DNA from: Cladobotryum mycophilum
Taxonomy: Eukaryota; Ascomycota; Sordariomycetes; Hypocreales; Hypocreaceae
Length of the DNA stretch: 64,000 nt
NCBI GenBank assembly: GCA_036429605.1
Contig: JAVFKD010000004.1
Coordinates: forward strand, 1,922,001-1,986,000
Reading direction: 5' to 3'
The notes beneath the pieces are model-generated. The model was not told where the DNA came from. It saw only the letters and a list, made by a program, of their open reading frames with translations, and searched no databases. Made by a program: the position numbers and the translations under genes. Positions 37,817 through 48,402 of the stretch are shown here, piece after piece (the first letter of the stretch is position 1; each line of letters opens with the position of its first letter).

Positions 37817-39073
37817 ATGTTCGACCTATTTGCCATGCTCTTATCGTGCGTATCTGCCACCACCACCACCACTGGAACTGCCACTGCCACTGCCACTCAC
37901 TGCCCCGCCAATGTCGTCACTGGCCAAACACAGAACACCAGAACAAAACACCAGAACAAAACCAGAACACCAAAAGTTTGACTAGCCCAAGCTAACCACT
38001 GTCGACAGCTCCATCGCATCCTTTCTCTTCCCCATCTTCGCATCCTACAAAGCTCTCAAGACCTCGGATCCCGCACAGTTGACGCCATGGCTCATGTACT
38101 GGGTGGTCTTCAGTTGCGCCTTGCTCGCTGAATCTTGGGTCTACTTCATTGTCTCCTGGTACGCATCTCCCCGTTTGTATAGGTTCCCTCTTTGGCTTGA
38201 CTTGAATCACCTCCCTAACATTAAATTCTTTCAAGGGTACCATTCTATGGCTACATTCGTCTCTTCTTCTTCCTCTACCTCATCCTCCCCCAGACGCAGG
38301 GCGCTCGCGTTCTCTACGAGGAATACATCCACCCGTTCCTCCGCGAAAACGAAGGACAGATCGATGATTTCATAGCCAGTGCTCATGATCGTCTCAAGGC
38401 CGCCGGCATTACCTATGTGCGCCGCGCCATCGACTATCTGAGGACTCAGATCCTCGGCTTGCCTCCCACTGAACACGACCCTCCCCCTCCCCCTACTGCG
38501 GCTGCGGCTGCTCAGGGTTACACCTCGGCTCTCCTCGCTCGGTTTAACATCCCCACCGCCGCATCCAGCGCTGCAGGAAGTGTTGGAAGCGAATTTTACA
38601 ACCTCTTGGCCGGCGCCGTGTCGGCAGCCACTGGCGCTGCGGTTCGGGGCGAGCATGGCGGTTCGGCGGCACCGGTACACTCTGCGTCCGTCATCCCCGC
38701 CCACTTGCAGGACTCGAGGGAGAGGATGACCTTCATTGCTGCTCAGCGTGATCGTCTTAACATACTGCTCACCGCACTTGACCGTGAGGCAGCCCAGCTT
38801 CAAGGAGGAAACTCTCGTTCCATTTCCCGTCCCCGATCTGGCCATGAAAGCGAGGAAGAGATCACTCAGCGACCCCCCAGTGGACTCAGCATGTGGAGTG
38901 GCATCAGCAAGAGCCGCAGCGAGACGGATTTCGAGAAGATTGATGTCGACAGCGGCACCGAGGATGATGGCACTATTCGACGCCGTAATGCTGGTACTGA
39001 GGATGGTGGTGCCTCGTGGATGCCATGGGGCCGAAACCCTGATACAGGCAAGACTTCCGGTCGGGAGGACTAG
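37817..39073 (+). CDS. TB2/DP1/HVA22 (Yop1/REEP-like) membrane-shaping protein
   Basis: Three exons: 37817-37845, 38009-38158 and 38236-39073, 338 aa, all in phase; intron 1 has a GCTAACC branch site. Residues about 1-100 form the TB2/DP1/HVA22 domain: SSIASFLFPIFASYKAL, a conserved TPWLMYWVV, AESWVYFIVSW and the second hairpin PFYGYIRLFFFLYLILPQTQ. It is followed by GARVLYEEYIHPFL. This family forms hairpins in the ER membrane and stabilises tubule curvature with reticulons. Unlike Yop1 (about 170-180 aa), this protein has a long polar, Ser/Ala-rich C-terminal half ending in acidic and Arg-rich segments. It fits the longer HVA22-type paralogue seen in filamentous fungi rather than Yop1 itself. 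The first coding exon is only 29 nt. Confidence 0.9.
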
Positions 39074-39547
39074 GCGCTCCGCCGGGAATGGACCCTACGA
39101 GATTTTGGCATGCTGGTGTAGATTCATTATCATTAGACTGGAAAGGAAGCAAGCTTGTATATGGTCGTGGATATCTTGGACCCCCTGGACTTGGACTTGG
39201 ACTTGGACTTGGAGGAGGGAAGAGGATGGATCATATTCGAGATATGCTGCTCTGAACCACATGTGCTCGATAGTTGTATCATTATCTAGAGGGGAAGTGA
39301 TCTCATCAAGTGACATAGTGATATATGCCACTGTTGCTTTTACTGTACACAGATGCCGGCACGTCTGCCAGCAAATCTACCAAACGGGCCGCAATATCGT
39401 AAGGACATATGCCGTACCGCCCATCCATTCATCAAACCCTTTTTGTCATTTCAGTCATGCCACTGCCTCGAAAACGCCGGCAATCTACCACCAACGCCCA
39501 CAAACCGATCCTTTTTTTCCTTTTTTGAACCCCATCCCTCGGTTTGT
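39074..39547. other. Convergent 3' intergenic region
   Basis: Between the ends of the HVA22-like and MGM101 genes. It holds the hexamer repeat at 39187-39213 and A/T-rich 3' sequence; no gene. Confidence 0.6.
39187..39213. repeat. GGACTT hexamer repeat, about 4.5 copies
   Basis: Perfect tandem copies of GGACTT just downstream of the HVA22-like stop codon, probably in its 3' UTR. Confidence 0.85.
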
Positions 39548-40478
39548 TTATTTAGAGACCTTCCAGGGATATGCCACCTCTACCATACCCTTCTTGTACC
39601 AGAATGTTCGCTTCTTCTTGGTGGTTGAGTGCTCGACCCAGACTTCTTCCATGTGGTTCTTCTTGAACCATCTGATGAACTGCGGGTCCCAGAGCTCGGA
39701 GCCGATGCCCACGTCTTTGCAGCAGCGCATGAGGGCGTTGGATTTGCAGCCTTCAACGGCGGAGGGGAGCTGTTCGGGGCTAAAGTAGGAGTTTTCACCC
39801 TGGGCTTGGGAGACGAATCTGTAGTAAAAAGAACAAAAAAAGTGATTAGTTGAAGCTATCAAGTGATTGGGGGGTTTTTCTTCTTCTTTTTTCTTTCTTT
39901 TCCTTTGGGGGGAGAAAAACGTACCGGCCATCAATGATGAGGGCGTATTCTCGGGTTACGATTGAGTCGCCCACTACGGCCTCTCCCTTGGGTATGATGC
40001 CCCACCCCATGGGCCCAAAGACCTCGTTCAGCTTCCTCCTGTACTTGATCTCGGGCAGGTAAATGATGCCATCGGGCTTGACCTCTATATCCTTCTCCTC
40101 GAGGGGCTCCATGAGCATCTTGAACTGCTTCTCCGTGACGGGCTTGACGCCGATGCCGTGGTAGCTCCGCGCCCAGTCGATGCGAACAACCTCTGGCGAC
40201 TCGGCGCCCTCGAGCGGCGCGTCGTACCCGATGGGCCTGGGCTGGTAGACGACCTCGCTGTGCGATACGGGCGTGGCTGCGGCGACGGTGGGCTTGGCCC
40301 TTGGCTTGAATGTTGTGGGGGTTGGTTTCGGCTTGCTCTCCTCTGTGGATGTGGATGTGGATGTGGGCGTCGTCGTGCTCTCGGTGGCATAAAAGCGGGC
40401 TGGTTGTGCGATTGAGCGGCTGGCGCGACATGAGAGTCGCCCCGAGGCCATGGACACGGCCCTTCGCGAGGCAAACAT
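39548..40478 (-). CDS. MGM101: Mitochondrial genome maintenance protein MGM101
   Basis: Exon 1 is 40478-39925 and exon 2 is 39818-39548, with a 106-nt intron (GTACGT...ACTACAG); 274 aa in phase. The start MFASRRAVSMASGRLSCRAS opens a basic mitochondrial presequence ending near RFYATE. A Thr/Ser/Pro-rich linker follows. The conserved core runs from about residue 100, with blocks DWARSYHGIG, YLPEIKYRRKLNEVFGPMGW, REYALIIDGRFVSQAQGE, CKSNALMRCCKDVGIGSELW and KKKRTFWYKKG. Mgm101 is a Rad52-related single-strand-annealing protein of mitochondrial nucleoids, needed for mtDNA repair and maintenance. A longer in-frame start at 40583 exists but would hide the presequence, so I chose 40478. Confidence 0.95.
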
Positions 40479-40850
40479 TGCGACGGAAAGGAGAAAAAAC
40501 TGGAATTGGTGTGGTGTTTGGGGAGTGCGGATTTGTCGGGACTCACAATTCGTTTTGGAGCAGGGAAGCTCGAAAGGTTCCAAAGGCGTCCCTCTCTGAA
40601 TTTACGTCTGATCTTTTTTCCGGCTCCGCACTTTTGGTGGGCAAAGTCATTGTGCAACCAGCGAATTCGTCAAGCACAGACAGAGAGCACTGATAGTACA
40701 ATAAATATGTATATTTTTCTTATTTTTATTTTTGCATTTCATTCAATGGCTGATATAGCTGAGAAACGAGAGAATTAGGGTTGAGAATCTATTTTTACAG
40801 TGCTCTTCATATCGTACACGTTCCCATCTACTTAGTAGTAGTCACCCAAG
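40479..40850. other. Intergenic region MGM101/COA4
   Basis: MGM101 promoter plus the 3' flank of the COA4-like gene. No other feature seen. Confidence 0.55.
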
Positions 40851-41460
40851 TTATATGTCTTTTTGGCTGGTTCGCTGCTCATTGCCATGGGCCTTCCAGC
40901 ACTTTTTGAATTGCTCAATCTATACATACTCGCATTAGAAAAATCTAGGGAAAAAAGATACGAAATAAATTATTGCTTGGTTTATATATGGAATGACGTA
41001 CCTCTTCAAAGCATTCACTCCAATTCTTCTTGGTAAAGTGACAATCTCTCATTTTGTCGTTTTCATCTGCCATCATCATGACTGAGTCAGCATTCTACCC
41101 TCTCTCACTGCTGGAACCCACACACCCTCCTCCCCCCGTCCAGAATCGGAGTGCCCAGCCTTGACAGCTTGATATAAAAGCATTGGATCATCCCGCTGGG
41201 GAATGCATATTGGCGTCGACTTGACTGGGGAATCTTCTCACCTGCGCAACCTGTGCTGAATATCCGCTTGTCCCTACATCCCATCAAATCGTGACGGACG
41301 GCTTAGCATCAGATTCGGACCTCGAATAACCGCAAAAGAGGGCTTCTCTTTTTCCTTACCACTCGTCCACTTCATCCTCGTCTTCCTCTTCCACGGCCGC
41401 CTCTTCCGTTACCGCTGGGGGCTTTTCTTCTTCCGAACTCTTGGAGTTTTGTGAGCCCAT
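40851..41460 (-). CDS. COA4: COA4-like twin CX9C protein (cytochrome oxidase assembly)
   Basis: Four small exons, too short to show up as a long open frame: 41460-41360, 41273-41242, 41066-41002 and 40919-40851; 88 aa with all junctions in phase. The N-terminal third is acidic (EEEDEDEVDEW). The core then reads DKRIFSTGCADENDKMRDC and CFEEIEQFKKCWKAHGN, forming two CX9C motifs (GC-x9-DC and EC-x9-KC). The W-DKR-x-x-x-x-GC and CWK-x-x-GN-x-x-RT signatures point to COA4/CMC3, imported into the mitochondrial intermembrane space by the Mia40 disulfide relay and needed for complex IV assembly. It is divergent from the biotin-protein ligase gene, with 163 bp between the start codons. Confidence 0.9.
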
Positions 41461-41623
41461 TGTTGTTCAAGATCACGTCTTGAGCTTGGGAAAAATAAGG
41501 ATAGGAAGATAAAACATCTGTTGGTTGGTTGCTGTTGTTGTGTAAGAGCGAAATTATTATAGCTCAGTTCCAAGTGGCGGGTCGCCTCGACATTCGACGG
41601 TTCTCGGGCAAAAAAACATCATC
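41461..41623. promoter_or_regulatory. Shared divergent promoter, COA4-like and biotin-protein ligase
   Basis: Only 163 bp separate the two ATGs, which read outward. Both 5' leaders and any upstream elements must fit here. No classical TATA box seen. Confidence 0.6.
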
Positions 41624-43893
41624 ATGCCGCCAAGCAGACTCAACATCCTCGTCTACACAGGTCAATATTTATATCCATTTTTATTCCTTTCATAATAAAC
41701 AAGAATACAAATCTTACTTTTGAGAGAAAAAAGGCACCGGAACTACCGCAGAGTCCGTTAGGCATTGCATGCTCACTCTCCGCGGCCTGCTCTCGCCCAA
41801 CTATGCCGTCATCCCCATCAGCGAGTCCGTCATTCTAAAGGAACCATGGGCTGCAACATGTGCCCTCCTAGTTTTCCCAGGAGGTGCCGATCTGGGCTAC
41901 TGCCGGGTCCTCAACGGTGAGGGAAACCGGCGCATCAGCGACTATGTTCGCCGGGGAGGCTCTTATCTCGGTCTATGTGCCGGGGGCTACTATGGCAGCG
42001 GTAAATGTGAGTTTGAAGTTGGGAATAGGCTCCTAGAAGTGGTTGGAAATAGGGAGCTTGGGTTCTTCCCTGGTATCTGCCGCGGCGGTGCGTTCAAGGG
42101 GTTCGAGTACCGCAGCGAGCAGGGCGCGCGAGTTGTGACTGTCAAGGTCGAAAAGGATTCCATCAGGTCAAAGATGCCAGGTGACTTCGTATCCTACTAT
42201 AATGGCGGAGGCGTCTTTGTCGATGCGGCGTCGTTCAAGGATCGCAAGGTGGAAGTGCTTGCCTCGTACAAGGAGGACCTGGACGTTGACGGCGGTGATG
42301 GGAAAGCCGCTGCTATCCTCTGCCATGTTGGTGAGGGAAAGGTCATTCTCTCAGGTCCGCATCCAGAGTGGGTACCATCGTCAAGAGGAAACCACTTACC
42401 GTAGAAAAATGCTAATCTTCTCTTCTCCTAGATTTGCTGCCGCCAACCTTCTTCGCCAACCAGGTGTGCCTGGCTACGACGACTTGATTAAACAGCTAGC
42501 AGCAGAAGACAGGGCTCGTCTCAGCTTCCTCAAGGGATGTCTCGAAGAATTAGGTCTTGAAATCGCTGCCGACGACTACACACCTCCGCCGCTGTCCAAC
42601 CTCCACCTCACTTCGATTGACAAGGACAAAGTTACAGATCTCCTCTGCAACTGGGAAGAAGTCATTGAAAGGGCCAACGGAGAGGAGAAAATACGAGGCG
42701 AAACAGATACATTCCAGATTCTGAGCGAGCAAGATGTTTTGGACATGTCAGGGCTTCAAAGGTCACTGCCGGAGGCGGATATATTAGGGGTTGGCGAGAG
42801 CATAGATGATTACACTACAATCACCAAGAGGATCATCCCGCATGAAAAGGGGCTGCCAGACGCCACACTCATACCACGGTTTAACCATGAGCTATTCTAT
42901 TCGAGTCTAAAGAGGTATCAGCAAATCGAACCAGAGGCTGAAGAATGGGGCAATGTATTGCTGTACGGCGACGTCGTCACCAGCACCAACACCCTCCTTG
43001 AAAAGTAAATACCACTGCCAATCTTCCCCTTATTTCAGTACATTTCCACTGACGAAATCTACAAACAGAAACCCCAAGCTCATCTCCAAGCTCCCTTCCG
43101 GCTTCACCTTTGCCGCAACAACACAGGTTGCGGGACGTGGTCGAGGAACCAACGTCTGGGTCGCGCCGCCAGGCTCGCTGCTCTTCTCCACCATCATCAA
43201 CCACCCCGCCCACCTCGCCGCTTCTCACCCCATTGTTTTCATCCAGTACATTGCGGCGATTGCCATCGTGGAGGCTATTAAATCTTATGATGGAGGCTAC
43301 GAGAGCTTGGACGTCAAACTAAAGTGGCCAAATGATATATGTAAGTTTACTACCCGCCCCCTTCTTTTTGGGAATAAAATGACGTTGCTAACTTATCAAT
43401 AGACCTCCTCGACCCTACTGGATCGGCAGATAAGAAATCATACGTCAAGATTGGTGGTATTCTCTCCCAATGCACCTATTCAGACGGCGCCTATCAAATC
43501 ATCCTCGGCATCGGCATCAACGCCATGAACCCCCGCCCAACAGTCTCCCTCGCCGAAGTCCTCTCACCAAGACTGGCCCCCCTACATATCGAGACCCTGC
43601 TCGCTCGCATACTCACCCGTCTCGAGTCGGTATACGCACAGTTCCGCCGCGAGGGCTTCTCCAGTGACTTGGAGAGGCGGTACTTGGGCCAATGGCTGCA
43701 TACGGGACAGCGCATCACCCTCGAAGCGGAAGGCGGCGTCAAGGGGCGTGTTATAGGAATCACCCGTGACTGGGGCATGCTTCGTGTCGAAGAGGTCGAC
43801 CGTGAGGGAAGAGGTACAGGGAAGATTTGGAGTTTACAAAGTGACGAAAACAGCTTCGATTATTGGCATGGATTAATCCGCAGGAAGACATAG
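41624..43893 (+). CDS. BPL1: Biotin--protein ligase
   Basis: Five exons: 41624-41660, 41734-42367, 42432-43004, 43069-43340 and 43403-43893; 668 aa, all in phase. The N-terminal half is the glutamine-amidotransferase-like domain of eukaryotic BPLs (MPPSRLNILVYTG, LLVFPGGADLGYCR, YLGLCAGGYYGS). The C-terminal half is the catalytic BirA/LplA-type domain: VTSTNTLLEK, the biotinyl-AMP loop GRGRGTNVW (about 437-445), KWPNDIY with the catalytic Lys near 500, KIGGILSQ and GIGINAMN. A C-terminal SH3-like domain follows (GWLHTGQ-type region to the end). The enzyme activates biotin with ATP and attaches it to acetyl-CoA and pyruvate carboxylases. The GTCAAT donor of intron 1 is weak, but the join restores the conserved start. 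Confidence 0.95.
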
Positions 43894-44317
43894 AATAAAG
43901 AGCACTGGCCCTTGAAATAGATGACGGGTTATTCAATCATCAGTCATGAGCAAAGAATCAGGAAACCTTGTGATATAAAGCATGTCTTTTTTCTCGTCTA
44001 ATCCCAGTCCAGCGGCTTTTTTTGCGCCTCTAGATATCCCCTCACCATAAACGCCATGCCATGCCGCAGTCGAGTGAAGATGTACATGTATACAAAGGAA
44101 GGAAATTCTCTCTCCTTCCTTGAGGTGGCCTCTTGTGGCCTTTTCTTTTCTTTTTTATTATTCATTTGTCCAAAGTCGCCATTAGACAAACTCCTGTAGC
44201 CGAATTGGTTATCAGAGGCAGCAGACCATGATTGCCATCCTCAGCCCCTTCCCCTAGATGCATTATGCCGCAGCCATAGAATCATCACCACCTTTTTTAT
44301 TTGCGTCCTACTCTTCT
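43894..44317. other. Convergent 3' intergenic region
   Basis: Between the biotin-protein ligase and PAM16 stops. A/T-rich 3' flanks; no gene or tRNA supported. Confidence 0.55.
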
Positions 44318-44871
44318 TCACCGGTCCTTGTAAATCTTGGGGCTCCACCCCTCTTTCGCCTCAGCCTCTACCTGCGCCTTCTCCTGTATCGGCCCAATCT
44401 CCGCCTCGAACCTCTCCTTTGCCCTCACAATCTTGCTCTGCAGGTAGAAGCTGCCGCCCTTCTCCGGGTTGTTGGAGTCAAACAGCCTCTTGTACCGCTC
44501 CATGACCTCCTCCACGTTGGCCTGACCCTTGGCGGGGGGCTTGACGTTTAGGATGCGGCAGGCTTCATCGAGGGTCATGCCGGAGGATAGGGAGGCCCGC
44601 GCCGTGGGGCCGCCGGCCTTGACTTGCGCGCGCTGGTATTGCGACGAGGCCTGGGCTTGCTTGTAGGCGGCCATGAAGGACCGGCCGAGGATTCGGGAGC
44701 CTGTGAGGAAGGCTGTGATGACGAATTTGTGCGCCTGAATAACGGATCCGTTAGCATCTATATAAAAGTAGATTCGTCATTGTTCTGGTGCCGGCCGCCC
44801 GTCCTTTGTACAAGTTCCAGAGCCTCGACGGGATGCGATAAAAAAAGAGCGAATGGATGAGGCCATACCAT
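44318..44871 (-). CDS. PAM16: PAM16/TIM16, mitochondrial import motor subunit
   Basis: Exon 1 is just the ATG (44871-44869), followed by GTATGG; a 134-nt intron ends at CAG and exon 2 is 44734-44318; 139 aa. The N-terminus AHKFVITAFLTGSRILGRSF is hydrophobic, as in Tim16. A Gln/Ala-rich linker follows (AAYKQAQASSQYQRAQ). Next is the degenerate J domain: LDEACRILNVKPPAK, VMERYKRLFDSNNPEKGGSF and LQSKIVRAKERFEAEI. It lacks the HPD motif, as expected for PAM16, which holds and restrains the J protein PAM18 at the TIM23 channel. The ATG-only first exon is supported by the phase and by the conserved AHKF start right after the acceptor. The gene is convergent with the ligase gene and divergent from the ARM-repeat gene. 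Confidence 0.92.
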
Positions 44872-45742
44872 GTTTGACAGCTGGACCGGGCCTAATTAAA
44901 GGCTTAGATCAAACTATGTAAACGATTCTTCACAAAAGTTATAAACACAGTCTGGCACAGATTGGCAGAATGAGCTCCCCTCAGATTCGCAGAGCAAGTC
45001 TAGAATCGTTGAATTCCAAGTGTCGAATTTTCCCAAATGCGAAAATGCGACTTTGGCGGGCGGCGGGCGTCTCCGTTTGGTCGGGATAATTTGGAAAGGC
45101 AAACGCAACTCAAGGGCCGCCCCCAAAAAATCTATTTAGCCGATATTCTACCGCCCACCTGGCAAACGCTCACCTCGGTGAGAAGGAACCTGGACAAAAC
45201 CCCACCAAAGGAGGGAACAACGACCCCCCACCAGGAGGGGCACCCTGGACGAAGCCACGCAACCCACCCATTATTAACGATATACAGCAGCAGGCCTGAT
45301 TTGCTTCCACCCATTGTTGGGAGGCCGCTTTTTGCATTTTGGTTGGAAAGGCCTCAACTTCTTCAAGGGCGCAACTATCCTGGCTATATACGAAAACTTG
45401 CAAGGCCCTGAAAAAACCATTGAAGTTAATCTTTGTCTTGTGTCTTTCTTCTTATTCCTGAATTTCTGACTTGCATAAAACAAAGCTGGAAAAAAAGAGG
45501 TGACAACGAGACAACGGGGACGTACAGAATCGTCGCTCAATTCTTGGCGGTACCCCTGAGAAGGATCCACAACGTTGCTTTGATATTGAGAAGCTTCCTT
45601 TTCTGGACTTTTGGACTTTCCTAGACCTGGACATATACGTATATGTACATATAGATATATGCTCCCTCATCTTCCTCTTTCTTTTTTATCCCTCTTCTAA
45701 TTTTCTTAAGAATATAATATTGGGGTGAGGCAAAGCAAAAAT
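44872..45742. other. Divergent promoter region, PAM16 and ARM-repeat gene
   Basis: 870 bp with promoters of both genes. It includes CT- and TA-rich stretches close to 45743. No other gene seen. Confidence 0.55.
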
Positions 45743-48019
45743 ATGACTCTAACGCCTCAGGATATTGCCGACCTGCTCCAGCGAGAGGGCAGCAATGTCC
45801 ATCCGGACAAGTATGACGAAGACTCTGAGACGGACGAGGCGATGCAAAGGAGGACGGAGCTTTTGATACCTGTGTTGGCGACCTGCCAAGAGGTATGGAC
45901 CTCTGGGTCGGAGGAGATTGATGTTATAGCAGAGAAGCTTGGTGATGGTAGCAGAGATGGTAAGTTCTTTTTTCTTCCCTTTCTCTTTCTCTTCAGCGTC
46001 TATGGTTGGCAAGTATAGAATGGGGATATATATATCTACTGTAAAGCCGGAGAAAGACGTGGCTGACTCAGGGGGTTATAGTGGCATGGCGTGGTCCCTT
46101 GGGCGACTCTGGTATCCTAGAGTATTTCCTGCGAATTCTCGCCTCGGACAACCTAAGACAGGGCCTACAAGTTCATGCCCTCCGTCTCATCGGTAACTCT
46201 TGCGCCGATACGGATGAGAACCGCGAGATCGTAGTCAAGGGGGTCATCTCGCTGCCGTCATCAACCATCTGCAGTACGAGAGCCTCATCCCCTTTACTAT
46301 CCCGGTCCTCTTCAACATCCTCGTCGACTACGGTTAGTTTTAAAAAAAAATTGTGTTTCCCTTGTAGCCATTTTATTTTGGGCACTAATATTGTGTTTTT
46401 TTCTCTTTCTGCCAGCACCCGCTCAACTACTCGCTTCCCAGTCTCTTCTCAACCAGCAACTGCTGAAACTGCTCTCCTCCCCGAGCCTCTCCAACTACGT
46501 CGTCTTCATCCCCTACTTTTGCAAGATACTGGCGCTGCTCATCAGCCAGGAGGGCGAAGCTGGCCGCGCCGACCCAAACACCGTCACCATCCTCTTCAAA
46601 CTGGCCACCAGCCAGCCGTCCAGGGATGACCTCGACGACTTCATCACGCTCGTCGCGGTGGCCGTGTCCTATCTCGCCAACCCCTCCTTCCAGACTACCA
46701 TCACCAGCGGGCCTCACATGAAGCTGTTCACGTCCACCATCCATCATGCGTATACGCACTTTGATATCAGCCAGGTCGACGAGCAAGAGACGGTGGATCA
46801 GCTGAAAAAGCTCCGTTCTTCCCTTCTGGGAACCCTGGCGGACATAACTGGCTACGACGCATTCGCCTCCCTGCACCCCTTGGACAGCCGGGTACCCCAG
46901 ATTCTTCTCGGATGGCTCAACGGCGGGAACCAGCAACTGCAGGCCGCTGCATGTATTGCATTAGGAAACCTGTCTCGCTCCGACGACATTTCTGTTCCTC
47001 TCGTGCGGACGCACTCTGCCCACGTGCCGCTCATCAGGCTCCTCTCCGACCCAGGTGTCAGCGACGCACAGCTCTTCCACTCATCGCTCTCCTTTCTCAA
47101 GAATCTAGCCATCCCAACGCAGAACAAGCCGCTCCTTGCCGGCCTCCTGGACCCGTTCTGCGTTCCGCGGATATACGGCATCGACACCTCGCCACAGGTC
47201 CAATTCGCGGCCGTCTCCCTGACTCGCCTGCTGCTCGTCAACTGCCCAGCCAACGTCGGACGCATCTGCGCACCACTAAGCGCAGACCCCTCCAGTCCCG
47301 CCCGGGAGCGCTCCAGCGTGAGCAGCATCCTCGCCCTGTTCGATCGTTCCGACGCCGAGCCCACGAGACTCGAGGCCGCGCGAGCCATAGCCTCCGTCTG
47401 CAGGGTTCTGCACACCGCGCCTGTAGCCTCTGTGCTGCCCCAATGGATACCCGAAGGCAAATCGGATGAAGAAGAAGAAGATGGTGATGAAACGGATCCT
47501 AAAGCGAAAGAATCCAAGAGGCGAGAGTACTTTTACGATAAGCACTTGGACATCTCAAAGGCCCTGGCATTCCTCATCACCCAACAAAAATGGCCCATAC
47601 TCCGCTCCGAGGCCTGGTTCGTCCTCGCCCTCATGTGCCGCTCCAAGGAAGGCTGCGGCGTTGTCCTGGGCGTCCTCCGCATCCACGGCGCCATGGAGGC
47701 GCTCTGCAAGTCCATCACGGGGCGGGATTCCCTCGACACGGAAAAGGACGGAAAGCAAATCGAGGACAGGGTCGATCCCGAGGACCAGCTCATGGCCATG
47801 GCGGACGGCCTGGCGCTCGAGCCGCAGCAGGTCGACCCCAAGCAAAAGGAAAGCATGACGAGGGTTGATCGGGAAAACGCTCTGGTGATGTGCACGGAGT
47901 TGCTGCGACCGTGGGGCATTGACATTCCCTCGCCCAAGGTGAGCCTGTTACAAGACTGGGTTAAAGAAGGCACGGAAATCGTGGTGGCACAAAAGGCCAA
48001 AGAGAAACTCGGCAATTAG
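45743..48019 (+). CDS. Armadillo-fold SmgGDS (RAP1GDS1)-like protein, frameshifted
   Basis: Exons are 45743-45959, 46082-46332 and 46416-48019. Introns have GTAAGT and GTTAGT donors. With one base restored in exon 2 the protein would be 690 aa. The body is helical ARM-type repeats, with signatures such as LQAAACIALGNLSRSD, AEPTRLEAARAIASVCRV and QKWPILRSEAWFVLALM. A short acidic insert (SDEEEEDGDETD) lies past the middle. The whole resembles SmgGDS, a chaperone/exchange factor for small GTPases such as Rho and Rap. At 46239-46243 five G's put NREIVVK out of frame with the following AAVINHLQYESLIPFTI; a sixth G would restore it. As given, exon 2 runs into the wrong frame. The rest is intact, so a homopolymer error is likely. 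Confidence 0.82.
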
Positions 48020-48402
48020 AGAGTCGTTGCATGAAAGGGGGACCTGAAAAAAAAGGAGGGCTGGTCAACATATCTTCCGGCTATGGCGTGTGGACGTCTC
48101 ACGACAACTCAGGAATAGATACTCGTTTGAAACACACAAATAATATCACATTACACTTTTTTTTTTTCAACTACGTGTATGCCTGCATCATGCTTCATTT
48201 CGAATGCTGCCATTGATCCTTTTCGTAAAAAAAATTGGACAAGAGTCGGTGATCATGCAAATAATTTTTAGACCTGGACCTAAGAGTATCTTCTTCTCCC
48301 GAAACCCGGGGGCCTAGTAGTTCATCAGACCGACCTTGCCACTCCCATGTAGAGACGCAAAGAGCAAAAACCCTCAAAACACCAATTCCCTTTTTGCTAT
48401 TT
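48020..48402. other. Convergent 3' intergenic region
   Basis: 3' flanks of the ARM-repeat and eL13 genes, with poly-T tracts near 48157 and 48228. No gene. Confidence 0.6.

Noticed and set aside
38231..39788. Long frames overlapping the HVA22-like gene (204 codons minus, 350 codons plus)
   Set aside because: Other-frame shadows; the spliced HVA22-like protein explains the DNA with in-phase exons and a known family.
44190..44230. tRNA-like D-arm string (AGCCGAATTGGTTATC)
   Set aside because: No matching anticodon stem or T-arm follows, so it is not a tRNA gene.
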